A stretch of DNA of 64,000 bases from Paenibacillus oralis (GTDB taxonomy: Bacteria; Bacillota; Bacilli; Paenibacillales; Paenibacillaceae), in contig NZ_RRCN01000001.1 of the NCBI RefSeq assembly GCF_003863965.1, positions 2,996,304-3,060,303 on the forward strand. Reading direction: 5' to 3'. The position numbers and the translations under genes were made by a program. Of the stretch, positions 45,740 to 54,440 are shown in pieces; the stretch's first letter is position 1, and each line of letters starts with the position of its first letter. The notes beneath the pieces were generated by a model. That model saw only the letters and a list, made by a program, of their open reading frames with translations, was not told the origin of the DNA and did no database searches.

Positions 45740-46828
45740 ATGAATTTAACGCATTCGCAAAGATTGGCATTAGAGCATGTTACGGATTACGCGGCAAAAT
45801 ATAAGGAAGAAGCCCGGCAAGAGATTCGGGAGATTTTGCAAATGGCGAATATTTCTCCCGGCACTTGCGAGGCTGCCATAGATAAACTGAAGGCGCATGC
45901 GCGGATCGCCATGCATTTTCATCCGGACAGGCCGGATCCGATGATGCGCAGCGTTGCCGAGGCGATGCTTCAGCAGGGATTATATAAAAGCCAGTTCGAG
46001 ACTCTGCTGTCCAGCGGCAGTGTGACGGCCTACCCCGGCGGGGCGCGGGATCTGTGGGAGCAACGACTATTCGGCGGAGCCTATCCGTCGGAAAACACCG
46101 CGCCAGATGAACGGCCCAAATACGGCGCCCTGAACCTGATGCTGCATCCGGACGGGCCGGCGCCGCGGTTCGGGTCGTGTTATTTCCTGTTGGCGCCGGA
46201 AGTTACCCGCCGGGCTACCTTTACGTATATGGATTCCCACGATGACCCGAGGGAAAAAGGGACGCTGGCGGAGTTCGAGATGATTTTGGCGGCTCTGCTT
46301 AAGGAGATTTTTCTGAGGGATTCCGCGCTTGGAGAAAAGGACCTGACACCGCGGAAATTTTTCGAGCATGTGCTGGCCCGGTTGGAACAGCCGTTTCCCG
46401 ACCCGGCGGGGAGGGGGCCGCAGCGCAACTTGAACCATTATATCGAAGCCCAGGTACACGGCGACATTTCATTGGAAAAAGACGTCGAAGCGCTGGTGGC
46501 CGACCCTTCGTTCAAAAACGTCCCGGTGGGAGAAACGCTGGAACAGCTATGCCGCAAGTATTCGATTAAGCTATACTGGCATCAGGGCTTTGCGCTTCCG
46601 GTGGAGGAGGTGCCCAGCGATTTTCGGGGGCCGGCGATGCCTTCTCTGGCAAAGCGTATTGCACCTCAGGGGCGCGTGGATGTCCGCATGATCCGCGAGG
46701 CGGCGATGGATTTGAAGCGCGACCCAGCGGCCTGGAGCGACCGGGGCGCCTATGCGGAAGTGCTGCAGGAACTTAAGCAGCTGTGGCATGTGCTGGTGAA
46801 GTATGGAAAACCGACTGCGGGACGTTAG
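45740..46828 (+). CDS. DUF3626-like protein
   Basis: A 362-aa soluble protein that I match to DUF3626 from its central block: IAMHFHPDRPDP, QGLYKSQFETLLSSGSVTAYPGGARDLWEQRLFGGAY and RPKYGALNLMLHPDGPAPRFGSCYFLL. There is no signal peptide. The biochemical function is not known. The Tyr/Arg/Ser pattern around GALNL and CYFLL could suggest an NAD-handling fold, but this is a guess. It is a single gene, with a weak ribosome binding site (GAGGAAAG) some distance upstream. Confidence 0.7.
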   Translation: MNLTHSQRLALEHVTDYAAKYKEEARQEIREILQMANISPGTCEAAIDKLKAHARIAMHFHPDRPDPMMRSVAEAMLQQGLYKSQFETLLSSGSVTAYPGGARDLWEQRLFGGAYPSENTAPDERPKYGALNLMLHPDGPAPRFGSCYFLLAPEVTRRATFTYMDSHDDPREKGTLAEFEMILAALLKEIFLRDSALGEKDLTPRKFFEHVLARLEQPFPDPAGRGPQRNLNHYIEAQVHGDISLEKDVEALVADPSFKNVPVGETLEQLCRKYSIKLYWHQGFALPVEEVPSDFRGPAMPSLAKRIAPQGRVDVRMIREAAMDLKRDPAAWSDRGAYAEVLQELKQLWHVLVKYGKPTAGR

Positions 46829-46882
46829 GGAGAAGGTCTACCCCGCGAGAAGGCGTATCCCACGAAGAAGGCGTATCCCGCG

Positions 46883-47084
46883 GAAATAGCGGTAAAAAAG
46901 GGCTCTATTTTTGCCCAAGCAGGGTGCTTAGCCGAAATAGAGGAATTTTTTACCGCTATTATTGGAAAATGGGGCCAGTTGGGGGTTCTACCCAACGTTT
47001 TCATCAGAATAAGACCCAAAATTTCCTCTATTCTGCTGACAAGGGGAAAATATCAAAAATAGCGGTAAAGATTACCGCTATCGC
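46883..47084. repeat. Four-copy intergenic array, family D
   Basis: Forward units GAAATAGCGG and GAAATAGAGG begin at 46883 and 46934 (51 bp apart). Inverted units CCTCTATTCT and CCGCTATCGC begin at 47025 and 47075 (50 bp apart). Each unit of about 30 bp is itself an imperfect dyad (GAAATAG...CTATT). The inner distance, about 72 bp, is longer than in the other families. Units resemble those of family B. Confidence 0.78.
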
Positions 47085-47188
47085 TAGGTAGGGGCTACCA
47101 CCGCAAACTCACTTACGGAGCTTCCCAACTACAATTCTGCCACAAGTTCTGCCACAAGTTCTGCCGCAATCTCTCTAACAGAACTAGT

Positions 47189-48481
47189 TTAAGCCGCCGC
47201 CCGGGCGCTGCCGGTTTGGTTTTTGCGGATTTGCACCGCCATCACGGAGGCGACGAAACATAAGAAGCCGGCGATGACAAAAGCCTGGGAGTAGCTGCCG
47301 AGCGCGTCGCGCAGGGCGCCTGCGCCGTAGGCCGCGGCCGAAGCGCCGATCTGGTGGGCGACGACAACCCAGCCGAAGATCATGCCGGACTTCTCCTTCC
47401 CGAACGCTTCGCCCGCAAGCTTAACGGTTGGCGGAACGGTTGCGATCCAATCCAGGCCGTAAAATACGGAGAAGACGACAAGCATGTAAGGCGAGGCGCT
47501 ATTGAGCGCAAAGGGCAGGAACAACAGGGACAACCCGCGCAGCCCGTAATAACAGAACAGCAGCTTGCGGCTGTCGAACCGGTCGGACAACCAGCCCGAA
47601 ATCGTGGTGCCGAACAAGTCGAACACCCCCATCATCGCAAGCAGCCCGGCGGCCGCCACCTCCAAGATCCCGTGGTCTCCGCAGGCGGCGATCAGGTGGG
47701 TGCCGATGAGCCCGTTCGTGGACAAGCCGCAAAAAAAGAAAGTGCCGGCGAGCAGCCAAAACGTCGCGTTCCTCATAGCCAACCGTAAATTTTGCAGCGG
47801 CGCGAGAAAAATATTCCCCTGGAAAGGGGCCGGCTTCACCAGTTCGCTCGAACCGTACGGCGCGGCGCCAACGTCATACGGGTGATTCCGCATCCAAACG
47901 GCCACGGCCGCAAGCACGATTACGATGCTGGCTACGGCGATATAAACGGCGTATCTCCAGCCGAAATCGGACGTCAATTTGGCGAACAGCGGCAGAAACA
48001 GCAGTTGGCCGGTGGCGGCGCTGGCCGTCAGCAGTCCGACGACAAGCCCTCTGCGCTTCACGAACCACTGATTGCTGACCGTCACGCCAAGCACATTGGC
48101 CATCATGCCTGTCGCCAGCCCGGAAACGAGCCCCCACAGCAGCTCGAATTGCCACAAGGAGCGGATAAAAGGAGTAACGGCCAGGCTAAGTCCTAAAATG
48201 GCCAGCGAACATACGATGACTTTGCGGAACCCAAACTTCAGCAGCAGAGCTGCCGAGAAGGGGCCGACCAGCCCGTAAAGAAAAATGCCTACCGAGATGA
48301 CGCTGGAAATACTGCCGCGGCTCCAGCCGAATTCATGCTCAAACGGAACGAGCAAAACGCTGGGCAGCGAGCGGATGCCCGCCGATACAAGCAAAGTCGC
48401 AAAGGTCAGCAGGACGATAATCCAGCCGTAATAAATCTTCGATTTGGGCCTGAGTTGGCCTTGTTCCTTCGTTATGCTCAT
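47189..48481 (-). CDS. MFS transporter, 12 TM
   Basis: A 430-aa major-facilitator protein with about 12 transmembrane helices, related to monocarboxylate/oxalate-formate type carriers (YGWIIVLLTFATLLVSAGIRSLPSVLLVPFEHEFGWSRGSISSVIS). A long central loop is near residues 195-225. The substrate is unknown. Its upstream region has a TTTGTA-CA-TACAAA palindrome that is repeated before the neighbouring MarR gene, so it should be controlled by that regulator. Confidence 0.9.
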   Translation of the reverse strand: MSITKEQGQLRPKSKIYYGWIIVLLTFATLLVSAGIRSLPSVLLVPFEHEFGWSRGSISSVISVGIFLYGLVGPFSAALLLKFGFRKVIVCSLAILGLSLAVTPFIRSLWQFELLWGLVSGLATGMMANVLGVTVSNQWFVKRRGLVVGLLTASAATGQLLFLPLFAKLTSDFGWRYAVYIAVASIVIVLAAVAVWMRNHPYDVGAAPYGSSELVKPAPFQGNIFLAPLQNLRLAMRNATFWLLAGTFFFCGLSTNGLIGTHLIAACGDHGILEVAAAGLLAMMGVFDLFGTTISGWLSDRFDSRKLLFCYYGLRGLSLLFLPFALNSASPYMLVVFSVFYGLDWIATVPPTVKLAGEAFGKEKSGMIFGWVVVAHQIGASAAAYGAGALRDALGSYSQAFVIAGFLCFVASVMAVQIRKNQTGSARAAA

Positions 48482-48510
48482 CTATGGTTCTCCCTCTTCG
48501 TTGTATTTTG

Positions 48511-48524
48511 TTTGTACATACAAA
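48511..48524. promoter_or_regulatory. Candidate MarR operator before the MFS gene
   Basis: The palindrome TTTGTACATACAAA, preceded by TTGTATTTTG, lies 30 bp upstream of the MFS start. Nearly the same sequence (TTGTATTTTGTATGTACAA) occurs upstream of the MarR gene. Confidence 0.7.
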
Positions 48525-48660
48525 ACTATTAAAAAAAGCCCAAGTTGCTTTTCCTGGAGCCGCCGGGGGAATGGAAAAGGCGTACACCCGGAGACCTTAG
48601 CCGCACTGCGCGCTGTGTGCTGCATGCCGGCGCCGCCGGTTAGGCCTCGTACATCACACT

Positions 48661-49125
48661 TTACCGCTCGATCTGCTCGCTTGCGGATTCCTGCTGACGG
48701 GTCAGCACATCGGCCAATTCTTTGCCGAGGAGAGCTTCGTAAGAGGCCTTAAGCTTTTTGGAAGCTTCAAGCAGTGATTCCTTCATGGCGATCCCTTTGT
48801 CCGTCGGGTACACAAGTACGGTTTTTCCCTGGACCTTGCGCTCCACCAGCTGCTTTCCCGCCAGCTTGTCGATAAAACGGGTCAGCGTGGAGGGAGTAAT
48901 GTACAGCTTCTCGGAAAGCTCCTTTTGGGTGATGCCGGGATGGGCAATAACGAGCCGCACCAGGTAACCGTAGGCCGGAGCTAGACCCGTCATGGCGAAC
49001 GCCTCGTCGGCGAGACGCGTAATCGCCCGGCTCAAGCGGTTGGTGGTGAAGTACATACAGGTGTGCAAAAACGCTCCGTCTTCCTCAGGGGCCGGCTTTG
49101 CGTCGGTGTTTGGTTCCTGCGGCAT
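48661..49125 (-). CDS. MarR family transcriptional regulator
   Basis: A 154-aa winged-helix repressor. The DNA-binding part is at about residues 65-110 (ITQKELSEKLYITPSTLTRFIDKLAGKQLVERK), and the acidic wing is short. It lies upstream of the MFS transporter on the same strand, separated by 179 bp containing an operator-like palindrome. Autoregulation is likely because the same motif precedes this gene. The ATG is preceded by AAGGAGG. Confidence 0.92.
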   Translation of the reverse strand: MPQEPNTDAKPAPEEDGAFLHTCMYFTTNRLSRAITRLADEAFAMTGLAPAYGYLVRLVIAHPGITQKELSEKLYITPSTLTRFIDKLAGKQLVERKVQGKTVLVYPTDKGIAMKESLLEASKKLKASYEALLGKELADVLTRQQESASEQIER

Positions 49126-49175
49126 GGAAGTTCCTCCTTATCAGATCGAAGTTGGGAAGCTATTTCGATTGTATT

Positions 49176-49187
49176 TTGTATGTACAA
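49176..49187. promoter_or_regulatory. Candidate MarR operator before its own gene
   Basis: TTGTATGTACAA lies 51 bp upstream of the regulator start within TTGTATTTTGTATGTACAA and matches the site before the MFS gene. Confidence 0.68.
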
Positions 49188-49233
49188 CAAAAATACAGGA
49201 GGCGAATGATATTGTCAAGAGGTCTGCCGTCAA

Positions 49234-49782
49234 TTATCCGATGACCCGCTCAATGAAAGGGTGGATGTCTTCCGGCTGTACCGTGGGTTCGAATCTCGCT
49301 TTCACCTGACCGTCATGATCGATCAAAAACTTCGAGAAATTCCACTTCACCCCGTTGCCCGCGTAGATGTCCGGATATTTTTGCCGCAAAAAATCCCGCA
49401 TCCACCGGCCGTCCGCGCTTTCCGGATCAAATCCTTGAAAAGGCGCCTGCTCCGTCAAATATTGGAAAAGCGGATGTACCGTCTCACCGCGAACGTCAAT
49501 TTTCTCAAACAGAGGGAACGTTACGCCGAAATCCCGCTGACACGTTTCCCGCACTTCGGCATTGCTCCCGGGTTCTTTACCGTTAAACTGGTTGCAGGGA
49601 AATCCGAGAATTTCAAAACCATGCTCCCGCCAGGTTTCGTAAAGCTTCTGCAGCCCGGCGAATTGGCGTGAAAAGCTGCATTTGCTGGCCAGGTTGACGA
49701 TCAGGAGTACTTTCCCGCGATAGGCGGATAATTCAATTTGCTTGCCGTCGATCGACACGGCTTGAAAGTCGTAAACGGTCAT
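49234..49782 (-). CDS. bsaA: Glutathione peroxidase family thiol peroxidase
   Basis: A 182-aa thioredoxin-fold peroxidase of the bacterial Gpx/BsaA type. The catalytic tetrad is visible: Cys35 in NLASKCSF, Gln in FPCNQF, Trp and Asn in VKWNFSKFLID. The second cysteine of FPCNQF is typical of the family. In Firmicutes such enzymes use thioredoxin. It lies near the MarR gene but on its own unit. Confidence 0.92.
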   Translation of the reverse strand: MTVYDFQAVSIDGKQIELSAYRGKVLLIVNLASKCSFSRQFAGLQKLYETWREHGFEILGFPCNQFNGKEPGSNAEVRETCQRDFGVTFPLFEKIDVRGETVHPLFQYLTEQAPFQGFDPESADGRWMRDFLRQKYPDIYAGNGVKWNFSKFLIDHDGQVKARFEPTVQPEDIHPFIERVIG

Positions 49783-49945
49783 TTTGGCGTGCCTCCTTTA
49801 TTTCCGGCTTAATTCCCGGCGTTGGGAGCTTTTTTACGCTCCTGCCACATTCAGCATATCGCCAAAACCCGAATAGGAGAAATATATAATTCTTATATGC
49901 TTGATAGGCAACCGGTATAAAAGGGACGCGGCCGAACGTTCATTT

Positions 49946-50503
49946 TCATGAACCTTCGGCCAGCAGGCGGTTGACCAGCTCGCTCATGCCCTTCCAGGAA
50001 TCTTTCATTAGGAACTGTTCCTGAATCGGGGCGTTCCAGGGGCGGGGAATGCCGATCGTTAATTTGCCGGCTTCCTTGGCGGGAAGCAGGTTGTGCGGTC
50101 CGTCATCGATCAGCAGGTCGAAATTGACCAGGGACTTGCGTCTGGCGATAAAAAAGTTCTCGTACGGAATAAAGGGCATATGGCGCTGCAGCCAGTTCCA
50201 TTTTTCCGGAACCGCGGATGGTCTGGCGGCCGTAACGATGATGACGTCATGTTCGAGCGTGATTTTCCGCACTTCCTCCACCGTATGCTCGTCAAAAATT
50301 TCAAGCTCTTCATACAAACCCGGCCGTCCGAAAAAGATGTCCTCATTGCAATCGGGATGCCAAATTTTCGTCATGTCAAAGCTGTTCATCTTCTCCATGG
50401 TCAGCGGCTGGCCGGGGTACAGCAAATTGTGGTAGTGTATCGCTTTCGGCACGAGATGGCAGATCGTATCGTCCATATCGATGGCTACAATTTTTTTGCG
50501 CAT
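49946..50503 (-). CDS. 5'(3')-deoxyribonucleotidase-like HAD protein
   Basis: A 185-aa HAD-superfamily phosphatase of the NT5C type. Motif I is IDMDDTICH at about residues 7-15, motif II is IIVTAARP, and motif IV is DLLIDDGPHN. It should dephosphorylate nucleotides. The open frame continues upstream through the neighbouring gene region, but the ATG at 50503 follows CAGGAG. A small membrane-protein gene lies 23 bp upstream on the same strand. Confidence 0.87.
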   Translation of the reverse strand: MRKKIVAIDMDDTICHLVPKAIHYHNLLYPGQPLTMEKMNSFDMTKIWHPDCNEDIFFGRPGLYEELEIFDEHTVEEVRKITLEHDVIIVTAARPSAVPEKWNWLQRHMPFIPYENFFIARRKSLVNFDLLIDDGPHNLLPAKEAGKLTIGIPRPWNAPIQEQFLMKDSWKGMSELVNRLLAEGS

Positions 50504-50526
50504 GGTCGTAATCTCCTGATTGTGTT

Positions 50527-50766
50527 TTATATTTTCTTGATCCAATAGTAACGGTGCAGGTCCATAATAAAATGAAAAAGCACAATGGCGAGCAGCGTAT
50601 ATACGGACATAAGCACGGCGGCCACCATTCGCTGGGCGGCAAAAGAAACGATAAGGTACCAGGGACTGCGCAGCCCGAGCATGCCGTAAGCGAACTTCTG
50701 GTTCGCGGTCATCAGGCCGAGCACTGCCACGATCCCGAAGACGCCGCGGAACAGCACATAATTCAA
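50527..50766 (-). CDS. Small two-TM membrane protein
   Basis: A 79-aa protein with two hydrophobic segments, at about residues 5-22 and 45-68 (VSFAAQRMVAAVLMSVYTLLAIVLFHFIM), and a basic C-terminus. I do not recognise a family. The TTG start lies six bases after GGAGG, a strong placement that supports a real gene. It is followed after 23 bp by the nucleotidase gene, so the two are probably co-transcribed. Confidence 0.65.
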   Translation of the reverse strand: MNYVLFRGVFGIVAVLGLMTANQKFAYGMLGLRSPWYLIVSFAAQRMVAAVLMSVYTLLAIVLFHFIMDLHRYYWIKKI

Positions 50767-50895
50767 CTGCAGCCTCCACTCCCGGCCTGCCGATGAAAAA
50801 CTTTTAATTTATCGTAACATAAGCCGCCGTTTTTTATCTATAATTGAATCAGCCCGTTTCAAGTTTCAAAATTTCCAAATAAGGGAGATGGAAAC

Positions 50896-52329
50896 ATGAA
50901 CATCTTGGGAAAAACGCTGCCGAGAAAAAGTATGGAGGAGTTGGGAATTTCGGCTCGCCATGTTATCGATTTTCTGGACAAAATGAAAACGCAATCAATC
51001 GAGCTGCACAGCTTTATGCTGGTGCGCCACGGACATGTGGCGGCGGAAGGCTGGTGGGAGCCCTACGGCCCGGAGCTTCCTCATATGCTGTTTTCGCTGA
51101 GCAAAAGCTTCACCTCGACCGCGATCGGCATGGCGGTGCAGGAAGGGCTGCTGACGTTGGACGATCCGGTTGTCTCCTTTTTTCCGAATGATCTGCCTGA
51201 CGAAGTTTCATCCAATCTGGCTGCGATGCAAATCCGCCATTTGCTGATGATGGGCACCGGCCATGCCGCCGATACGATGGAAGCGCTGCACGAAGCGGAG
51301 GATGGCAACTGGGTCAAGGCCTTTTTAAAGCAGCCGGTGGAACATGAGCCCGGAACGTTTTTCCTGTATAACACCGGTGCCACTTATATGCTGTCGGCGA
51401 TTTTGCAGCAGGCGTCCGGTCAAACGCTGCTTGAGTTCTTGCGACCCCGGTTGTTTGAGCCGCTTGGCATTGAACATCCGGCCTGGGAAACCTGTCCGCG
51501 CGGCATCCATACCGGGGGCTTCGGCTTGAAAGTTACGACCGAGGATATCGCCAAGTTCGGCCAATTGTATCTGCAAAAAGGATTATGGTACGGCCGGCGG
51601 CTGGTGGAAGAAAGCTGGATTGAAGCGGCGGCCTCGAAACAGATTTCCAACGGGGACGGCGGGGACAGCGACTGGGCCCAAGGGTACGGTTATCAGTTTT
51701 GGCGCTGCCGTCACGGCGCATATCGGGGGGACGGGGCGTTCGGACAGTTTTGCATCGTTTTGCCGGAGCATGACGCGGTGATTGCGATGACAGCGGGCAC
51801 GAACGATCTTCAGGGCGTGCTGAACGGGGTATGGGATCATTTGCTTGGCTCCTTTGTGCCGATCCCGGCGGTCCCTGATGGTTCGTCCGGGGAGCTGGAG
51901 CGCCGGCTGCGGGAACTTCGTCTTGAACCGCCGCGGATGGAGCGTTGCTCGGACGCCGAAAACCGGCTGAACGGGCAAAGCTATAGCCTTGAAAAGAACG
52001 AGAAGGGTCTGACAAGTTTCCGTGTGGATTTTAACGAAAATAAGGCCAGCCTGCGGATCAAAAACAAGCAAGGGGAGCATGCCTTTGAATTGGGCCGGGG
52101 CGAATGGATCATCGGGCGGTCGTCCCTGTCCGGGCCGGAGGAACGCATCGCCGCATCTTTTACCTGGCAGAACGCGAAAACGCTGCTGCTGACGATTCGG
52201 CGGATTGAGACGCCGTTTACCCTGAGCGTCGAAGTTGAACTTGTTGAACAGGGGATTGAAATCCGCAGCGAAATCAATGTATCTTTTGGGGAAACGAAAG
52301 CCGCTCCGATCCGGGGGACGCAAGGGTAA
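50896..52329 (+). CDS. Serine hydrolase of the beta-lactamase class C fold
   Basis: A 477-aa soluble protein. The catalytic SxxK is SLSK at residues 67-70 (LFSLSKSFTSTAIG), and FLYNTGATYMLSAILQQASG gives the second motif. The domain ends near residue 330 and is followed by a C-terminal beta-rich domain of about 130 residues. There is no signal peptide, so an intracellular esterase or amidase is more likely than resistance to beta-lactams. The ATG is preceded by AGGGAGATGG. Confidence 0.9.
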   Translation: MNILGKTLPRKSMEELGISARHVIDFLDKMKTQSIELHSFMLVRHGHVAAEGWWEPYGPELPHMLFSLSKSFTSTAIGMAVQEGLLTLDDPVVSFFPNDLPDEVSSNLAAMQIRHLLMMGTGHAADTMEALHEAEDGNWVKAFLKQPVEHEPGTFFLYNTGATYMLSAILQQASGQTLLEFLRPRLFEPLGIEHPAWETCPRGIHTGGFGLKVTTEDIAKFGQLYLQKGLWYGRRLVEESWIEAAASKQISNGDGGDSDWAQGYGYQFWRCRHGAYRGDGAFGQFCIVLPEHDAVIAMTAGTNDLQGVLNGVWDHLLGSFVPIPAVPDGSSGELERRLRELRLEPPRMERCSDAENRLNGQSYSLEKNEKGLTSFRVDFNENKASLRIKNKQGEHAFELGRGEWIIGRSSLSGPEERIAASFTWQNAKTLLLTIRRIETPFTLSVEVELVEQGIEIRSEINVSFGETKAAPIRGTQG

Positions 52330-52361
52330 AGAGAACGTTATATCTCTTGGTCTATCGTTGA

Positions 52362-52550
52362 TACAGTTGCAAAAAGTACAATAAGTTATCCGGAAATGCT
52401 GTCACGGCGCTTGATTAAGTGCAAATCATGCAATTATTCCGCTTTTTTTTGAAGGTAAGGTAAAAAGACGGAGATATAATTGCATGAAATGCACTTAAAA
52501 CGAATGATTGGGTAAATTGATAGAAAGTTAGTTGTATGATTTGCAATTAA
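52362..52550. repeat. Four-copy intergenic array, family F
   Basis: Fifteen-base cores begin at 52367 (TTGCAAAAAGTACAA), 52419 (GTGCAAATCATGCAA), 52480 (TTGCATGAAATGCAC) and 52532 (TTGTATGATTTGCAA). Spacings are 52, 61 and 52 bp. The middle two are part of a 23-bp inverted pair with outer TTAAGTG/CACTTAA. The array fills the gap between two plus-strand genes. Confidence 0.82.
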
Positions 52551-52584
52551 TCATCATCGCTTTCATTAATCAGGAGGACAGATA

Positions 52585-54264
52585 ATGAACCAGGCTGTGG
52601 AAGCCTTTTTGAATGAGGTATGGGAAGAAGTAACTGCAATATACGCCAAAGAGAGCAAGCGGATCAATGAACTTAAAAATCAAAGCAGACTGCAAGCGGG
52701 AATCATGGATTACCTCCGAGTAGCCTGGAGAAAAGGCAAGCATACCTGGGAAGCGGGGAAAATTCACATCGATGTTTATGAGCCGTTCTCTTGGAGCGAC
52801 AGTTCCTACAAAATAGAAGCGGGTGCTTATATAGCGGAGTTGACCGATGAACTTCTGACCGAGGAGTTCTTTCCTGCCTTGTGCGGGCTTGTAGACGGCC
52901 TGTTCCGCTCGCAGGAACTGGGGCCCCGTTTTTTTGATTACAAGTTTGAAATTGTATTTGAGTTTGAACGGGAGAGCGCGAAAAAAACGCTGAACCGCCA
53001 GTTGTTTAATGAGCCCAAAAGGAGTCAACTGCAAAAGTCGCTGGAACAGTTTATCCAAACCAAGATTCTCCCTGATCCGCCCGTGCAGCCGGGTGAGCAG
53101 GATATGTTCTTTTTCGCCCGACATTTGGTCAATCCTGATCTGATGAAGCAGGAAGCAAGAGAGCTCGAACCCTTGATCCGCCGCCTTTCCGGCAAGCTGC
53201 ATAAGAACCAGAAACGTAAAAACGAATGGATCCGGCATTATACATCGGCTTTCAGGAGCTGGGCGCAGGATCGTTTTTTACCGCAGCATTTTGATCGTAC
53301 CGGTGGTTACGGAAACGAGTGGATTTTGAAGGAGGAGCCGGACAGGCCTTCCTTGGATGGCGGCGAAATGGAATTCTTCTTATATGCGGCCCTGCAGATC
53401 GGCTTCACCGAGCCGGATACCCGGCAGAAGTACCTGGAGCTTGCGGTCCAATTGGGCTCGGAACAGGCAGCCGGTTATTTGAAAACGGGCAGCGGAAAAT
53501 TTGCGAGTACCTATAAGGGGGCGCGGATTGAAGGCAGGAACAACGACGTTACGCAAACGATCGAGATTCGAATCCTATCCGAAGAGGAGCTTGCTTACGG
53601 GGAAGCGCTGGATTACATCATCGGTCTTCTGCGGCAAGGTTTTCCTAAAAGCTACGAACTCAAGTTGAAGAGCAGCCAGAAACATTTCCTGCCGATAAAA
53701 AAGTTGGCGAAGTCCAAGCTGCATCAGTTTTTTGCAGGTGCGCTCAGTTATCCGGCCCTGTTCCCCAAGCTTGCGGAATATGCGGATACCGCGCTGGAAG
53801 AGTTCGCTTGGTACCGGGATGTGGAACCGGGCGAGAAATCGGTGATGCCGGGCACCTATGCCGTATTGGGCCTCGGCTTGTACAGTGAAGCCTACTTTCC
53901 ATTGGTCTGCCGTTATATGGAGCTAGTGGATACGGAGCATCAAATGGTGCAGGACGGCTATGCGGAGGCATTTATTGAGGCGCATGGCATGAAAGAGGAG
54001 CATATGCCGGTAATCGTCTCCATTTTGCTGGGAGGCAACGAGGAAGGAAGGCTGGTCAAAAATGCGACAATTGATCGCCCCGAGCTTGCCGAGGCGCTCT
54101 TCGAGGCATTGAAAGGCAAAGAGAATCATGAACGCGAGCTGGTTGTATGCCGGATCTTCGGGAGCGTGAAAAAACTGGCCGCAGCGGCCCGAAAAGCCCA
54201 GCCGCCGCTAAAGGAAGGCCTGGAACAACTGCTCTCGCTTCAAATGTTAATGTTGTTGAAGTAA
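52585..54264 (+). CDS. Uncharacterised 559-aa cytosolic protein
   Basis: A long soluble protein that I do not firmly recognise; it resembles DUF6138-type Bacillales proteins. It has no signal peptide and no membrane helix. The N-terminal half is mixed alpha/beta with a coiled, basic segment near residues 195-215 (RRLSGKLHKNQKRKNEW). The C-terminal third (LFPKLAEYADTALEEFAWYRD to KEGLEQLLSL) is helical and repeat-like. The ATG has AGGAGG nine bases upstream. The DNA just after it carries gene remnants that may be immunity-like, so a role in a toxin/immunity neighbourhood is possible but unproven. Confidence 0.65.
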   Translation: MNQAVEAFLNEVWEEVTAIYAKESKRINELKNQSRLQAGIMDYLRVAWRKGKHTWEAGKIHIDVYEPFSWSDSSYKIEAGAYIAELTDELLTEEFFPALCGLVDGLFRSQELGPRFFDYKFEIVFEFERESAKKTLNRQLFNEPKRSQLQKSLEQFIQTKILPDPPVQPGEQDMFFFARHLVNPDLMKQEARELEPLIRRLSGKLHKNQKRKNEWIRHYTSAFRSWAQDRFLPQHFDRTGGYGNEWILKEEPDRPSLDGGEMEFFLYAALQIGFTEPDTRQKYLELAVQLGSEQAAGYLKTGSGKFASTYKGARIEGRNNDVTQTIEIRILSEEELAYGEALDYIIGLLRQGFPKSYELKLKSSQKHFLPIKKLAKSKLHQFFAGALSYPALFPKLAEYADTALEEFAWYRDVEPGEKSVMPGTYAVLGLGLYSEAYFPLVCRYMELVDTEHQMVQDGYAEAFIEAHGMKEEHMPVIVSILLGGNEEGRLVKNATIDRPELAEALFEALKGKENHERELVVCRIFGSVKKLAAAARKAQPPLKEGLEQLLSLQMLMLLK

Positions 54265-54440
54265 TTTAAGCCTTCCACCATATCATCAAACGAGATCCGG
54301 TCCATATCGCCCGGCCATTGATTGGGGGCCCAGCCCAGCGTAACCCGGTCGCCCGGAATTGGATACTTTCGTATTTCTATGCCGTCGCCGGTAAACGTGC
54401 CAATGTACTTGCTTAATGCGTACAATCCAATTATCGCCAA
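54240..54440 (-). pseudogene. Possible remnant of a minus-strand gene
   Basis: A 66-codon open frame reads IIGLYALSKYIGTFTGD, then a plausible stretch with PIPGDRVTLGWAPNQWPGD and ISFDDMVEGLNYF. The composition looks protein-like, but it has no ribosome binding site, begins at a TTG in open sequence and its 3' end overlaps the preceding plus-strand gene. I read it as the broken C-terminal end of a lost gene, with low certainty. Confidence 0.35.

Noticed and set aside
52585..54264. The 559-aa protein as a polymorphic toxin
   Set aside because: It has no secretion signal, no pre-toxin domain and no nuclease or other catalytic motif that I can see. The SMI1/KNR4-like remnant downstream is suggestive only.
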